In this document: positions 17,745-26,508 of the stretch, piece by piece | Layout of the letters: every line of letters begins with the position of its first letter | How positions within the stretch are numbered: the first letter of the stretch is position 1 | Origin: Flavihumibacter stibioxidans | Lineage (GTDB): Bacteria > Bacteroidota > Bacteroidia > Chitinophagales > Chitinophagaceae | NCBI RefSeq assembly: GCF_014332695.1 | Contig: NZ_MBUA01000027.1 | Location: 310,001 to 374,000 of the forward strand | Length of the DNA stretch: 64,000 nt | Direction: 5' to 3' | Notes under the pieces: model-generated | Database searches by the model: none | Told to the model about the DNA's origin: nothing | What the model saw: only the letters and a program-made list of their open reading frames with translations | Position numbers and translations under genes: made by a program

Positions 17745-18872
17745 ATGATTTCATTTTTTAACCTGGCCGGACTCGGTACTGTTGTGTTAAGTAGTTTTTT
17801 GCTTTTTACCGGAAATAACGGTAGTCATCAGTTGTTGTCAAAGAATCCGGCACCTGCCAGTCTGGCCGATACCCTGCATTACCCTGAAGAAACACATTTC
17901 AGGAACCTTCGCCAGCTCACTTTTGGCGGAGATAATGCTGAAGCTTATTTCAGCTATGATGGTAAATACCTGGTTTTCCAAAAGACCAGCGCAAAAGAAG
18001 GCATACCCTGCGACCAGATTTACATAGGAAAGATACCTGCAAATGAAAAGGAAGCATTTGTTCCCAAACTGGTAAGTTCAGGCAAAGGGCGTACCACCTG
18101 TGCTTATTTCCTGCCGGATGGCAAACACATCGTATATGCTTCCACGCACCTGGGGGGGGATGAATGCCCCCCAGTTCCCGATCGCAGTAAATACGGCAAC
18201 AGGTATATCTGGCCGCTTTATGCTTCCTATGATATATTTATGGCCGATACAAATGGCGTGATTGTGAAGCAGCTTACCCATGCAAAAGGGTATGACGCGG
18301 AGGCCACTATCTCACCTGATGGCCGAAAAATGGTTTATACAAGCGATAAGGATGGTGATCTTGAATTGTATATCATGGACCTGAAAACTGGTAAGGAAAA
18401 GCGGATAACCCATACCGTTGGGTATGACGGCGGTGCCTGGTTCAGTCCCGATGGCAAAAAGCTGATCTGGCGTGCCAGCCGGCCCCAGACAGCTGAAGAA
18501 ATAAAAGAGTACAAGGATTTCCTGGCCGAACACCTGGTTGCTCCCACAAAAATGGAAGTGTATACAGCGAATGTGGATGGCAGTGATATGAAGCAGATCA
18601 CCAGCCTCGGACAGGCCAACTGGGCACCTGTATTCATGCCGGATAGCAAGCGGATTTTATTCGCCTCCAATCACGAATACAAGCGGGGCTTCCCTTTCAA
18701 TCTTTATATGATGAACGGGGATGGCACCAACCGGGTAAAGGTCAGCCGCGATAAAGGCTTTGATGCTTTTGCCATGTTCAGTTATGATGGCAGTAAAATC
18801 GTGTTCTGCAGCAACAGAAATAATGGCGGAACAAGAGATACGAATATATTTGTAGCAGATTGGGCGGAATAA
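17745..18872 (+). CDS. Exported WD40-like (PD40) beta-propeller protein, TolB-like
   Basis: The 375-aa protein has a hydrophobic N-terminus (about residues 3-25) that should export it. It then holds at least six PD40 blades recognisable from FSYDGKYLVFQ, FLPDGKHIVYAS, ISPDGRKMVYTS, FSPDGKKLIWRA, FMPDSKRILFAS and FSYDGSKIVFCS. Such propellers occur in TolB and in peptidase N-domains; no peptidase domain follows here, so binding is the likely role. The 18903 membrane-protein gene starts 30 nt downstream. Confidence 0.85.
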   Translation: MISFFNLAGLGTVVLSSFLLFTGNNGSHQLLSKNPAPASLADTLHYPEETHFRNLRQLTFGGDNAEAYFSYDGKYLVFQKTSAKEGIPCDQIYIGKIPANEKEAFVPKLVSSGKGRTTCAYFLPDGKHIVYASTHLGGDECPPVPDRSKYGNRYIWPLYASYDIFMADTNGVIVKQLTHAKGYDAEATISPDGRKMVYTSDKDGDLELYIMDLKTGKEKRITHTVGYDGGAWFSPDGKKLIWRASRPQTAEEIKEYKDFLAEHLVAPTKMEVYTANVDGSDMKQITSLGQANWAPVFMPDSKRILFASNHEYKRGFPFNLYMMNGDGTNRVKVSRDKGFDAFAMFSYDGSKIVFCSNRNNGGTRDTNIFVADWAE

Positions 18873-18902
18873 TTATTAACAACAAACAACAAACCATAAT
18901 TT

Positions 18903-19373
18903 ATGTACAACGGACTTCTTCATTTACACAATTTAATGCGTTGGGTGATCATCATCCTGCTGCTGGTTGCCATTATCAAACATTACAAAGGTATGAGCGG
19001 TGCCAAGGCCTATTCGGGGTCAGACAGGAAGGTGGATCTTTTCCTGATGATCTCGGCCCATATCACCCTGCTGATTGGATTGTACCAGTGGTTTGCAGGT
19101 GCACTTGGTTTGCAGAACCTGCAGTCAAAGGGATTCGGAGAAGTTATGAAAAACGCTCCTGAACGCTTTTTTGCTGTAGAACACCTGGTTGGAATGATCC
19201 TGGCGATTGTGTTCATTACCATCGGAAGAGCAAAGGGAAAACCCGCTAATGCTGCCGGTGCTGAACATAAAAAAGCATTGGGATGGTTTCTTGCTGCACT
19301 GGTACTGATATTCCTGCTCGTACCCTGGCCTTTCCGTGAAGGAATTGCAAGGGCATGGTTCCCTGGAATGTAA
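18903..19373 (+). CDS. Four-helix membrane protein of unknown function
   Basis: The 156-aa product has four hydrophobic segments at about 13-30, 47-66, 98-118 and 130-148. Conserved-looking histidines sit at or near helix ends (HLHNLMRW, SAHITLL, EHLVGM). That pattern can hold b-type heme, and similar Bacteroidota proteins are sometimes labelled cytochrome b, but I cannot prove heme binding. It is probably co-transcribed with the PD40 protein gene. Confidence 0.7.
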   Translation: MYNGLLHLHNLMRWVIIILLLVAIIKHYKGMSGAKAYSGSDRKVDLFLMISAHITLLIGLYQWFAGALGLQNLQSKGFGEVMKNAPERFFAVEHLVGMILAIVFITIGRAKGKPANAAGAEHKKALGWFLAALVLIFLLVPWPFREGIARAWFPGM

Positions 19374-19405
19374 GCACATTCACTGTAGCACTCATTACAA
19401 TATTG

Positions 19406-19450
19406 CGGCTGTTGAACCGGGAAAAAACCGTTGCAACAGCCGTTTATTTT
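19406..19450. terminator. Hairpin between convergent genes at 19373 and 19444
   Basis: CGGCTGTTG (19406-19414) pairs with CAACAGCCG (19434-19442) around a 19-nt loop and is followed by TTTATTTT. It sits in the convergent gap and runs into the stop codon of the aminotransferase gene. Confidence 0.6.
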
Positions 19451-20577
19451 GGTACTCCTTTCATAATCTCCACAAATTTCTTCATCTCCTCCATGGTGCC
19501 GATGCTAACCCTGCACCATTTCCCGTCGGGTAAATCATGCGACCGGAGCAATACATTTTTTGCCAGCATATCTTTTGCAAAATCTCCCTGGTAATTATTT
19601 AAGTGGAAGAACAGGAAATTTGTATAGGAGGGAATACAGTGATAGCCCAGTTCCTGCAGTGACTTTGTAGTAAACTCCCTGGCTGCAGCATTTTTCTGCT
19701 TACTGCTGACACTGTGTGACTGGTCCTTGAGACTCGCCATTGCCGCGGTCATGGACAATGCGCTCATACAGAAATTGCTGTTCCCGAAATAATTGGCAGC
19801 AAGGGTTTTGATGGTATCGGGATGAGCCAGAATAAAACCCACCCTCATTCCTGCCATGGCATGAATTTTCGAAAAAGTCCGGATGATCACAATGTTTTTA
19901 TTGCCGCTTTTTACCAGCGACAACATTGATTCGTTATAGGGTGCATCGAGGAAATCAATATATGCTTCATCAATGGAAACCATGGTGCGCCGGCTGGCTT
20001 CTTCGCAGAAGGCCTTCAGTGCAGCAGGTTGTACGATTGTTCCGGTTGGGTTGGCCGGATTGCAGATATAGACCTGCGAGGTATTGGCATCGATGGCTTT
20101 TAGGAGCGCATCGAGGTCATGTATTTTTTTGTTGTCAAGCGGTATTTCCTTTACGGCTACTCCGATCTTTTTAGCTGTATTGGGTAAAATGCCAAATGTT
20201 GGCGTGGCTGTTACCAGGTTGCCCTGGCTGTATGCTCTCGCCATCAGGTTCAATGCTTCCCCTGAGCCCGGCGTAACCAGGATATGGTCCACAGTTACTC
20301 CATAGTATTCCGCCAGTTCTTTCCTGAAAGTCTGGAGGGCCGGGATATTATACTGGTAACGGTGAACGCTGCTGATCAGGTCACTAATGGCCTTTTTGGC
20401 ACCAGGCGCAAGTCCGTATGGGTTTTCATTGGAGCCGAGGTTGATCAGACCGGTTTCACTACCCAGTTCCCGGGGCAGATAATCTTCCCCGCCCAGGGAT
20501 CGCAGTGAAAATCCGATTCCCAGTGCAGCCAGGGTGCTTTGTTTCAGCCAGTCGCGGCGATGAATATTGCTAGCCAT
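19444..20577 (-). CDS. HisC-like PLP aminotransferase with Tat signal
   Basis: The 377-aa protein is a class I/II aminotransferase like histidinol-phosphate aminotransferase: SNENPYGLAPGAKKAI near residue 48, VTPGSGEALN, NPANPTGTI, the SIDEAYIDF loop and the PLP lysine in RTFSKIHAMAGMR. Unusually for a HisC-type enzyme it begins with a twin-arginine signal (RRDWLKQSTLAALGIGF, residues 7-23), so it should be folded in the cytoplasm and moved to the periplasm. It stands alone, away from his genes. The substrate is unknown; annotation as biosynthetic hisC would be doubtful. Confidence 0.88.
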   Translation of the reverse strand: MASNIHRRDWLKQSTLAALGIGFSLRSLGGEDYLPRELGSETGLINLGSNENPYGLAPGAKKAISDLISSVHRYQYNIPALQTFRKELAEYYGVTVDHILVTPGSGEALNLMARAYSQGNLVTATPTFGILPNTAKKIGVAVKEIPLDNKKIHDLDALLKAIDANTSQVYICNPANPTGTIVQPAALKAFCEEASRRTMVSIDEAYIDFLDAPYNESMLSLVKSGNKNIVIIRTFSKIHAMAGMRVGFILAHPDTIKTLAANYFGNSNFCMSALSMTAAMASLKDQSHSVSSKQKNAAAREFTTKSLQELGYHCIPSYTNFLFFHLNNYQGDFAKDMLAKNVLLRSHDLPDGKWCRVSIGTMEEMKKFVEIMKGVPK

Positions 20578-20634
20578 GCAGTCAGGTTTTTAGTTGCCAA
20601 AAGTTACGGAATTCCCATCAGCTTGCGTCACATC

Positions 20635-21135
20635 TTATCGCCTCCCTAACTCCACCACTTCGCAGTCCTTCATTTCGATCCCATCAATGACGAAACGAAT
20701 GATGGTGCGAACCTGGTGCCAGCCCTGTTTTCCGGCAGCGCCAGGGTTCATGTGCAGGCACTGCAGGTCAGCATCAAACTGTACCTTCAGAATGTGGGAG
20801 TGTCCTGAAATAAAGAGCTGTGCCTTTTCTTCCCGGATACGTTGCTTCACGCCCGGGGCATAACGGCCCGGATAACCCCCTATATGTTTCATGAAAACCT
20901 TCACCTTTTCGCAGGTAAATGCCAGTTCTTCGGGGAAAACGCTCCTGACGTCATACCCGTCAATATTGCCAAAAACTCCCCTTACTGTTAACCCGGTTTT
21001 AGCCGCCAGTTCCTCTGCTATTGATATATTTCCGAAATCTCCTGCATGCCAGATCTCCTGGCATCGGCTGAAATGCCCGAATACCGATTCGTCGAGGTAA
21101 CCGTGCGTGTCTGAAATCAATCCGATTCTGGTCAT
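20635..21135 (-). CDS. YfcE/MJ0936-type metallophosphoesterase
   Basis: ATG 21135 gives a 166-aa protein beginning MTRIGLISDTHG. The metal-binding motifs of calcineurin-like phosphodiesterases follow in order: GLISDTHG, WHAGDFG, GVFGNIDGYD and FISGHSHILK, with a closing MNPGAAG. This size class includes the YfcE and MJ0936 cyclic-nucleotide phosphodiesterases. The natural substrate is not known. Confidence 0.88.
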   Translation of the reverse strand: MTRIGLISDTHGYLDESVFGHFSRCQEIWHAGDFGNISIAEELAAKTGLTVRGVFGNIDGYDVRSVFPEELAFTCEKVKVFMKHIGGYPGRYAPGVKQRIREEKAQLFISGHSHILKVQFDADLQCLHMNPGAAGKQGWHQVRTIIRFVIDGIEMKDCEVVELGRR

Positions 21136-21177
21136 CTCCCAAAATAGTATTTTGTACATTAGCTGAACGATTGAATT

Positions 21178-21294
21178 ATGCCATTCTTCAGAAATTTTAC
21201 CTGGTGGATCGATAAACGCCGCTGGAAATTTGTTTTCCTGCTGGCAACACTGGCAATGGGTAGTTGGTTGATGCCTTACTTCAGCCTTGAATAA
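21178..21294 (+). CDS. Possible 38-aa membrane peptide
   Basis: An open frame from ATG 21178 encodes 38 residues: an aromatic and basic head (MPFFRNFTWWIDKRRWK) and one hydrophobic helix (FVFLLATLAMGSWLM). It lies in the 199-nt gap between the phosphoesterase and the dioxygenase-like gene and begins 40 nt before the latter. Charge and helix layout look like a real single-pass peptide, but nothing else supports it. Confidence 0.4.
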   Translation: MPFFRNFTWWIDKRRWKFVFLLATLAMGSWLMPYFSLE

Positions 21295-21334
21295 GTTGTC
21301 CTGCTATTACACTTTAATTTAAAAATCACTTTAT

Positions 21335-22492
21335 ATGCCTCATTATATAGCCATGGGGTCTATTCCCCATAAACGACATACACAATACCGAAAACCCGAC
21401 GGCGGGCTCTATTCCGAACAGCTTTTTTCAACGGAGGGTTTCTCAAACGATTATTCGATTCTATATCATTGCCATCCGCCTACCCAGATCATCCGAACCG
21501 ATGAGCCGGTTAACGTAATGCCCGTAGTGGCGGAGGAAAAAATGCTGCAACACCGCAGCTTTGAAGGCTTTCAGGTAAAGCCCGAGAAAGATTTCCTGCA
21601 GAGCCGGAAACCGGTGCTGGTAAACAACGATTGCCATATCGTACTGGCTGCGCCCCAGGAAAGCATGGGTGATTATTTTTACAAGAATGCGGATGCAGAT
21701 GAAATGATCTTTGTCCATGAAGGCAGCGGGGTACTGCATACACAATATGGCGGGCTTCCCTTTTCCTATGGCGATTACCTGGTTATTCCCCGGGGTACAA
21801 TCTACCAGATCAGCTTTGCCACCCCGGAAAACCGGCTGTTTATTGTAGAATCGTTTAGTCCTCTCCGTTACCCCAAACGGTATTTGTCGAAATACGGGCA
21901 ACTGCTCGAGCATTCGCCTTTCTGCGAAAGGGATATCCGTGGGCCGCAGGATCTCAAAACATATGATTTGGCCGGGGATTTCCTGATAAAAACAAAGAAG
22001 AAAGGTGTGCAGTACGGCCTCCATTATGCACACCATCCCTTTGACGTAATTGGGTGGGATGGATGCTGTTATCCCTTTGCTTTCAGCATCCACGATTTTG
22101 AACCTGTTACCGGGCGCGTCCACCAGCCCCCGCCGGTACACCAGACTTTCGAAGCCAATAATTTCGTGGTTTGTTCTTTCGTTCCGCGTTTATACGATTA
22201 TCATCCCCAGGCCATTCCGGCTCCATATAATCACAGTAATATTGACAGTGACGAGGTACTGTATTATGTGGATGGAGATTTCATGAGCCGGAAAAATGTT
22301 ACCAGGGGCATGATCACCCTGCATCCTGCAGGCATACCCCATGGCCCTCATCCCGGCGCAGTGGAAAAAAGTATCGGGAAAAAGGAAACCGGAGAACTGG
22401 CCGTAATGGTAGATACATTTCACCCTTTGCAACTGACGGTGCAGGCGCTGGAAATTGAGAACAAAGGTTATACCATGTCCTGGGCCGAATAA
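21335..22492 (+). CDS. hmgA: Homogentisate 1,2-dioxygenase-like cupin protein
   Basis: The 385-aa protein matches the HmgA family: N-terminal GSIPHKRHTQYRKPDGGLYSE, a central cupin with DEMIFVHEGSGVLHTQYG, and the C-terminal iron site, where DSDEVLYYVDGDF is followed by HPAGIPHGPHPG (His and Glu ligands). HmgA opens the ring of homogentisate in tyrosine and phenylalanine breakdown. No other pathway gene (hpd, fahA, maiA) is adjacent. It is shorter than the roughly 430-aa proteobacterial enzyme but typical for bacteria of this group. Confidence 0.82.
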   Translation: MPHYIAMGSIPHKRHTQYRKPDGGLYSEQLFSTEGFSNDYSILYHCHPPTQIIRTDEPVNVMPVVAEEKMLQHRSFEGFQVKPEKDFLQSRKPVLVNNDCHIVLAAPQESMGDYFYKNADADEMIFVHEGSGVLHTQYGGLPFSYGDYLVIPRGTIYQISFATPENRLFIVESFSPLRYPKRYLSKYGQLLEHSPFCERDIRGPQDLKTYDLAGDFLIKTKKKGVQYGLHYAHHPFDVIGWDGCCYPFAFSIHDFEPVTGRVHQPPPVHQTFEANNFVVCSFVPRLYDYHPQAIPAPYNHSNIDSDEVLYYVDGDFMSRKNVTRGMITLHPAGIPHGPHPGAVEKSIGKKETGELAVMVDTFHPLQLTVQALEIENKGYTMSWAE

Positions 22493-22495
22493 TTT

Positions 22496-22618
22496 CAGGT
22501 GTCTGAGGTTTGGGTTTAATGGTGTTTAATGGTGTCTGACGTTTGCGTTCGGTGAATTCAGTAATTCTAAACGTCAGACACCTTCCCCGGAGACACCTTC
22601 CCCGGAGACACCTTCCCT
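22496..22618. repeat. GTGTCTGAC-family repeat block between convergent genes
   Basis: The whole gap between the hmgA stop and the ABC permease stop is repetitive. It holds a 10-bp direct repeat GTTTAATGGT (two copies from 22515), a 14-bp perfect inverted repeat GGTGTCTGACGTTT (22531-22544) with AAACGTCAGACACC (22569-22582), and nearly three copies of a 15-bp GGAGACACCTTCCCC unit up to the permease stop codon. The inverted repeat would fold as a transcript hairpin from either side. The same GTGTCTGAC core fills 35454-35588. Confidence 0.8.
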
Positions 22619-23737
22619 CTAGCTAGTCTTCCGGTAAACCCATACCGCCCAGCCGTTAAAAAATATTGCGAATCCGATGATGGTGAGCAGGTGCTGCCTG
22701 ATATCGGCAAACCCGCTTCCCTTGAGCATTACCATCCGGATCACTTCAACAAAATAGGTGACCGGATTGAATCTTGTGATCCATTGGGCCCAGGGGGGCA
22801 TGCTGTCAACCGAGGTAAACAGGCCGCTCATCAGGATGAATATCATGATGAAGAAAAAAGCCACAAACATGGATTGCTGCTGGTTTTCAGTAAAAGTGGA
22901 AACGAGCAGGCCGAATCCCAGCACAGCAACCAGGTAGATTGCCAGAAAAAGATACAGGAGCCCAATACTTCCCTTTGGAACGATGCCGTACACCAGCCAG
23001 GCTATTCCCAAACCAATTGTAAAGACAATGATTCCGATGATCCAGAAGGGAACAAGTTTGCCCATCAGGAACTGGTGTTTTCTAATCGGACTAACATTGA
23101 TCTGTTCGATGGTGCCGATTTCCTTTTCCCTGACGATATTCAGGGTAGCCATGAATCCGGAGACAATGGTGACCAGCATTACCAGAATACCCGGAACCAT
23201 GTAATAATGATAGTTCATGTAAGGATTAAACCAGCTGGATGATGTTATGTCAATCCGGGGAACCGGTTCCAGTCCATATGCCCTCAGGCGGTTGACTTTG
23301 ATATTGCTGTTAAACCCGGTAATGATCGTACTAAGATAGGATGCACCGATTCCTGCTTTGGCAGCATTGATGGCATTGGCGGAAATCAATACCTCGTCGC
23401 CACCCAGCCTGGCAATATTCCTTTCAAAGGATGCCGGGATTTCCAGGATAATATCGGTTTTTTCATTTTCAATTTCACCAAGGGCTTCCTGGTAACTGGT
23501 ATGTTCACTCCTGATGATAAAATATCCTGATGACCCGATTACAGATAACAATTCCTGTGAAATCGGGCTCCGGTCATGGTCAATCACCCCCAATGAAATA
23601 TTTCTGATATCATAATCGGCTGCGAGTGGCATGATGAGCAACTGTACGATTGGCAGCACAATAATCAAAGGCAGGATACTCTTATCGCGGAATATCTGTT
23701 GAAACTCCTTTCTCAGCAGTATGATCAGCATTCTCAT
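22619..23737 (-). CDS. ABC-2 type efflux permease (YbhR/YhhJ-like), second permease
   Basis: The 372-aa permease has one N-terminal helix, a large periplasmic domain (about 45-170), then five helices in the C-terminal half (FMATLNIVREKEIGTIEQI is the typical cytoplasmic loop). It forms the membrane channel with the 23734-24840 permease. The ATG overlaps the stop of that gene in ATGA (23734-23737). The operon is tetR-tolC-hlyD-ATPase-ATPase-permease-permease. Confidence 0.92.
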   Translation of the reverse strand: MRMLIILLRKEFQQIFRDKSILPLIIVLPIVQLLIMPLAADYDIRNISLGVIDHDRSPISQELLSVIGSSGYFIIRSEHTSYQEALGEIENEKTDIILEIPASFERNIARLGGDEVLISANAINAAKAGIGASYLSTIITGFNSNIKVNRLRAYGLEPVPRIDITSSSWFNPYMNYHYYMVPGILVMLVTIVSGFMATLNIVREKEIGTIEQINVSPIRKHQFLMGKLVPFWIIGIIVFTIGLGIAWLVYGIVPKGSIGLLYLFLAIYLVAVLGFGLLVSTFTENQQQSMFVAFFFIMIFILMSGLFTSVDSMPPWAQWITRFNPVTYFVEVIRMVMLKGSGFADIRQHLLTIIGFAIFFNGWAVWVYRKTS

Positions 23738-24840
23738 GACAGGCGGTTATTGAATTTTTTAAGACTGAAAAGCAGGAGAAAAACCGTCATGCCGCCAAGG
23801 ACCAGTAATTCCTTCCAGATGGCCGAAAAACCGAGTCCCTTCAGCATCACATCTTTTGTGATCAGGTAATACCAGCGGGAGGGCACAATATTGGATATTA
23901 CCTGCAGAGGTACCGGCATATTTTCAATCGGGAACATGAACCCGGTCAGCAGAACAGTCGGAAGCATCATGCCCATCATGGAAATGATCATGGCAGTTTG
24001 TTGTGTTTTCGCAAGGGTTGAAATCAGCAACCCCATAGACAGGCAGGTAAGGATAAACAGGGCGCTGGCCAATAAAAGCAGGCTCACACTTCCTTTAACG
24101 GGCACGTTTAATACATAGGTTCCGAGCAGGAGAATGACCGAAAGATTTACCATGGACAAAATAAAATAGGGGACCGCTTTGGACAGGAGGACATAAACTG
24201 GTTTAAAGGGTGACACCAATAATATTTCCATGGTTCCCAGTTCCCTTTCCCTCACGATGGAAACAGCGGTTAGTGTGGTGCAAACCAGCAGCAATACCAG
24301 AGCCATCACCCCGGGAACGAAATTCATGGTGCCTTCCAGTGATGGGTTATAGAGCATCCTGATATTCGGATGTATGAGCACCTGGGCATTGCCGTTATTT
24401 ACCCTGTCATTTCGAAAATCATTAATGATTGCAGTCAGGTAGTTCTGAATGGTGCGACCGGTATTGGGGTCAGAACCGTCAGTAATTAATTGCAGCTGGA
24501 CATTGTTCAAATGTTTCCATTGCTCATTAAAGTCCTGCGGAAAAACAATGGCAGCCTTGATCTTTCCTGACCTGAAAGCCGCTTCCATTTCGGCATAACT
24601 CATTGCTTCCCGGTAAATGTCAAAATATTTCGAAGACCTGATCCTGTTCGTCAGTGCCTGTGAAGCTTCGTCGCGGGAAGGATCGACTATGACCAGTTTT
24701 GAGTTCTTCACTTCATTGGTAAGGGCAAACCCGAACAGGATGATCTGTACTATGGGAAGGCCGAACATGATCAGCAGCGTCTTCCTGTCGCGGAAGGCGT
24801 GCAGGAATTCTTTTCTTACAAATACAAGGAATTGCTTCAT
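23734..24840 (-). CDS. ABC-2 type efflux permease (YbhS-like), first permease
   Basis: ATG 24840 gives a 368-aa permease starting MKQFLVFVRKEFLHAFRDRKTLL. The longer open frame upstream runs into the ATPase gene and was not used. Layout is one N-terminal helix, a periplasmic domain and five C-terminal helices with the VSIVRERELGTMEILLVSP loop. It starts 10 nt after the ATPase stop. Confidence 0.92.
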   Translation of the reverse strand: MKQFLVFVRKEFLHAFRDRKTLLIMFGLPIVQIILFGFALTNEVKNSKLVIVDPSRDEASQALTNRIRSSKYFDIYREAMSYAEMEAAFRSGKIKAAIVFPQDFNEQWKHLNNVQLQLITDGSDPNTGRTIQNYLTAIINDFRNDRVNNGNAQVLIHPNIRMLYNPSLEGTMNFVPGVMALVLLLVCTTLTAVSIVRERELGTMEILLVSPFKPVYVLLSKAVPYFILSMVNLSVILLLGTYVLNVPVKGSVSLLLLASALFILTCLSMGLLISTLAKTQQTAMIISMMGMMLPTVLLTGFMFPIENMPVPLQVISNIVPSRWYYLITKDVMLKGLGFSAIWKELLVLGGMTVFLLLFSLKKFNNRLS

Positions 24841-24850
24841 TTTATTTGTT

Positions 24851-25594
24851 TTAATCAGCTGACCTGGTGGCGGTCCTCGCCAGGTCAAAAAATACCTGGT
24901 CCATATTCTCTGCATGATGCTGTTCCATCAGTTCTGCCGGACTGCCAATAGCCCTGATCTGTCCATCCACCATAATGGAAAGCCGGCTGCAATAACTGGC
25001 TTCATCCATATAGTGCGTGGTGACAAACACAGTGATCCCGTTTTCTGATGCCTGGTAGATCATGTCCCAGAATTGCCTCCGGGTAATGGGATCCACACCC
25101 CCCGTCGGTTCATCAAGAAATACGATCACAGGCTTATGAATGATGGCAACGGAGAATGCCAGTTTTTGTTTCCAGCCAAGTGGAAGAGATCTTACCAGTT
25201 TGGATGTTTCCCCCGACAGATGCAGGGTTTGCAGCAATTCATCAGATTTGTTTTTCAGTTCCTTTTTTCCCAGGCCGTAAATACCGCCAAAAAAACGGAT
25301 GTTTTCCAGCACGGTGAGGTCTTCGTAAAGAGAAAATTTCTGGCTCATATAGCCTATGTTTTTCTTTATCTGCTCCTGCTGGTGGTAAACATCAAATCCG
25401 GCAACCCTGGCTTTGCCCGAACTGGGATAGGAGAGCCCGCAGAGGATGCGCATCGCGGTTGTTTTGCCTGCGCCGTTGGCACCCAGGAAACCAAAGATTT
25501 CACCCTTGCTTACGTCAAAACTGATATTGTCAACGGCCTTGAAGTGACCGAATTGTTTGCTGAGGTTTTCTGCAATGATGATCTTTTCCTTCAT
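24851..25594 (-). CDS. ABC efflux ATPase (matches the second half of YbhF)
   Basis: The 247-aa nucleotide-binding protein has Walker A GANGAGKTT (about 38-46), a Q-loop GYMSQKFSLYEDL and Walker B VIVFLDEPTGGVD. The ABC signature is degenerate (LPLGWKQKLA), as in the C-terminal ATPase of E. coli YbhF. With the 25596 ATPase it should form an asymmetric pair. In E. coli both halves are one protein; here they are two genes 1 nt apart. Confidence 0.92.
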   Translation of the reverse strand: MKEKIIIAENLSKQFGHFKAVDNISFDVSKGEIFGFLGANGAGKTTAMRILCGLSYPSSGKARVAGFDVYHQQEQIKKNIGYMSQKFSLYEDLTVLENIRFFGGIYGLGKKELKNKSDELLQTLHLSGETSKLVRSLPLGWKQKLAFSVAIIHKPVIVFLDEPTGGVDPITRRQFWDMIYQASENGITVFVTTHYMDEASYCSRLSIMVDGQIRAIGSPAELMEQHHAENMDQVFFDLARTATRSAD

Positions 25595-25595
25595 G

Positions 25596-26507
25596 TCAGT
25601 GTTTTAAAAGATCAATGAAACAATCCTCAATAACAGGTGTCTGATTTTTCAGGATAATTTCCTGGTGTCCATTTTCTTCCAGCCATTTGGCCATAACAGG
25701 GAGGCTGACTGCGGATTCATCCCTGAAGCTTACATGCAGGTATTCGCCAAATGCAAAACAGGAATGGATGTTTTCATGTAAGCGGAGATCCTGCTGCAGC
25801 CGGTATAAATTTTTAGCTTTAAAAGCATAGAGCGGACGGGGGTAATTCCGGACAATATTTCCGGGCGTATCAATAGAGAGTATCCTGCCCTGGTCTATGA
25901 GGGCGATGGTATCACACAAATTGGCTTCATCCATGTATGGGGTCGATACCATAATGGTTATGCCATCGGCTTTTAAGCGGGCTAGCATTTCCCAGAATTC
26001 CTTTCTGGATATGGCATCCACACCTGTTGTTGGTTCATCCAGCAGCAGTATATCGGGCCGGTGGATCAGCGCACAACAGAGAGCGAGTTTCTGTTTCATG
26101 CCACCGGACAGTTTTCCTGCCCGCCGGTTTTTAAAAGGCTCCAGCTGTATATAGATATCCCTTATCTGCGCATAGTTTTCCCGTACCGTTGTGCCAAATA
26201 GAGTAGCAAAAAACTTCAGGTTCTCATCCACGGTCAGGTCCTGGTACAGGGAAAATCTTCCAGGCATATAACCCAGTTTACTGCGGATGGTTGTAACATC
26301 CTTTTTGATGTCAAGCCCGTTGATCAGGGCATCACCACTGTCTGGCAACATCAGGGTGGTGAGTATGCGAAATAAAGTGGTCTTCCCGGCGCCGTCAGGA
26401 CCGATCAGTCCGAAGAGTTCGCCGGATTTCGCTTCCAGGCTGATGCCGGAGAGTGCTTTCAGGGCACCCCTATTAAATGTTTTGCTTATGTTGACCAGTG
26501 AGATCAT
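25596..26507 (-). CDS. ABC efflux ATPase (matches the first half of YbhF)
   Basis: The 303-aa ATPase has a variant Walker A with Asp (GPDGAGKTT, about 36-44), as in the first ATPase domain of YbhF, a normal signature LSGGMKQKLA and Walker B ILLLDEPTTGVD. The C-terminal 70 residues form the extra domain of drug-export ATPases. Stop and start of flanking genes are 1 nt apart on both sides, so the operon is tightly packed. Confidence 0.92.
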   Translation of the reverse strand: MISLVNISKTFNRGALKALSGISLEAKSGELFGLIGPDGAGKTTLFRILTTLMLPDSGDALINGLDIKKDVTTIRSKLGYMPGRFSLYQDLTVDENLKFFATLFGTTVRENYAQIRDIYIQLEPFKNRRAGKLSGGMKQKLALCCALIHRPDILLLDEPTTGVDAISRKEFWEMLARLKADGITIMVSTPYMDEANLCDTIALIDQGRILSIDTPGNIVRNYPRPLYAFKAKNLYRLQQDLRLHENIHSCFAFGEYLHVSFRDESAVSLPVMAKWLEENGHQEIILKNQTPVIEDCFIDLLKH

Positions 26508-26508
26508 T

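Noticed and set aside
21335-22492. Tyrosine-degradation operon around the HmgA-like gene
   Set aside because: Neighbours are a phosphoesterase and an ABC pump; no hpd, maiA or fahA adjoins.
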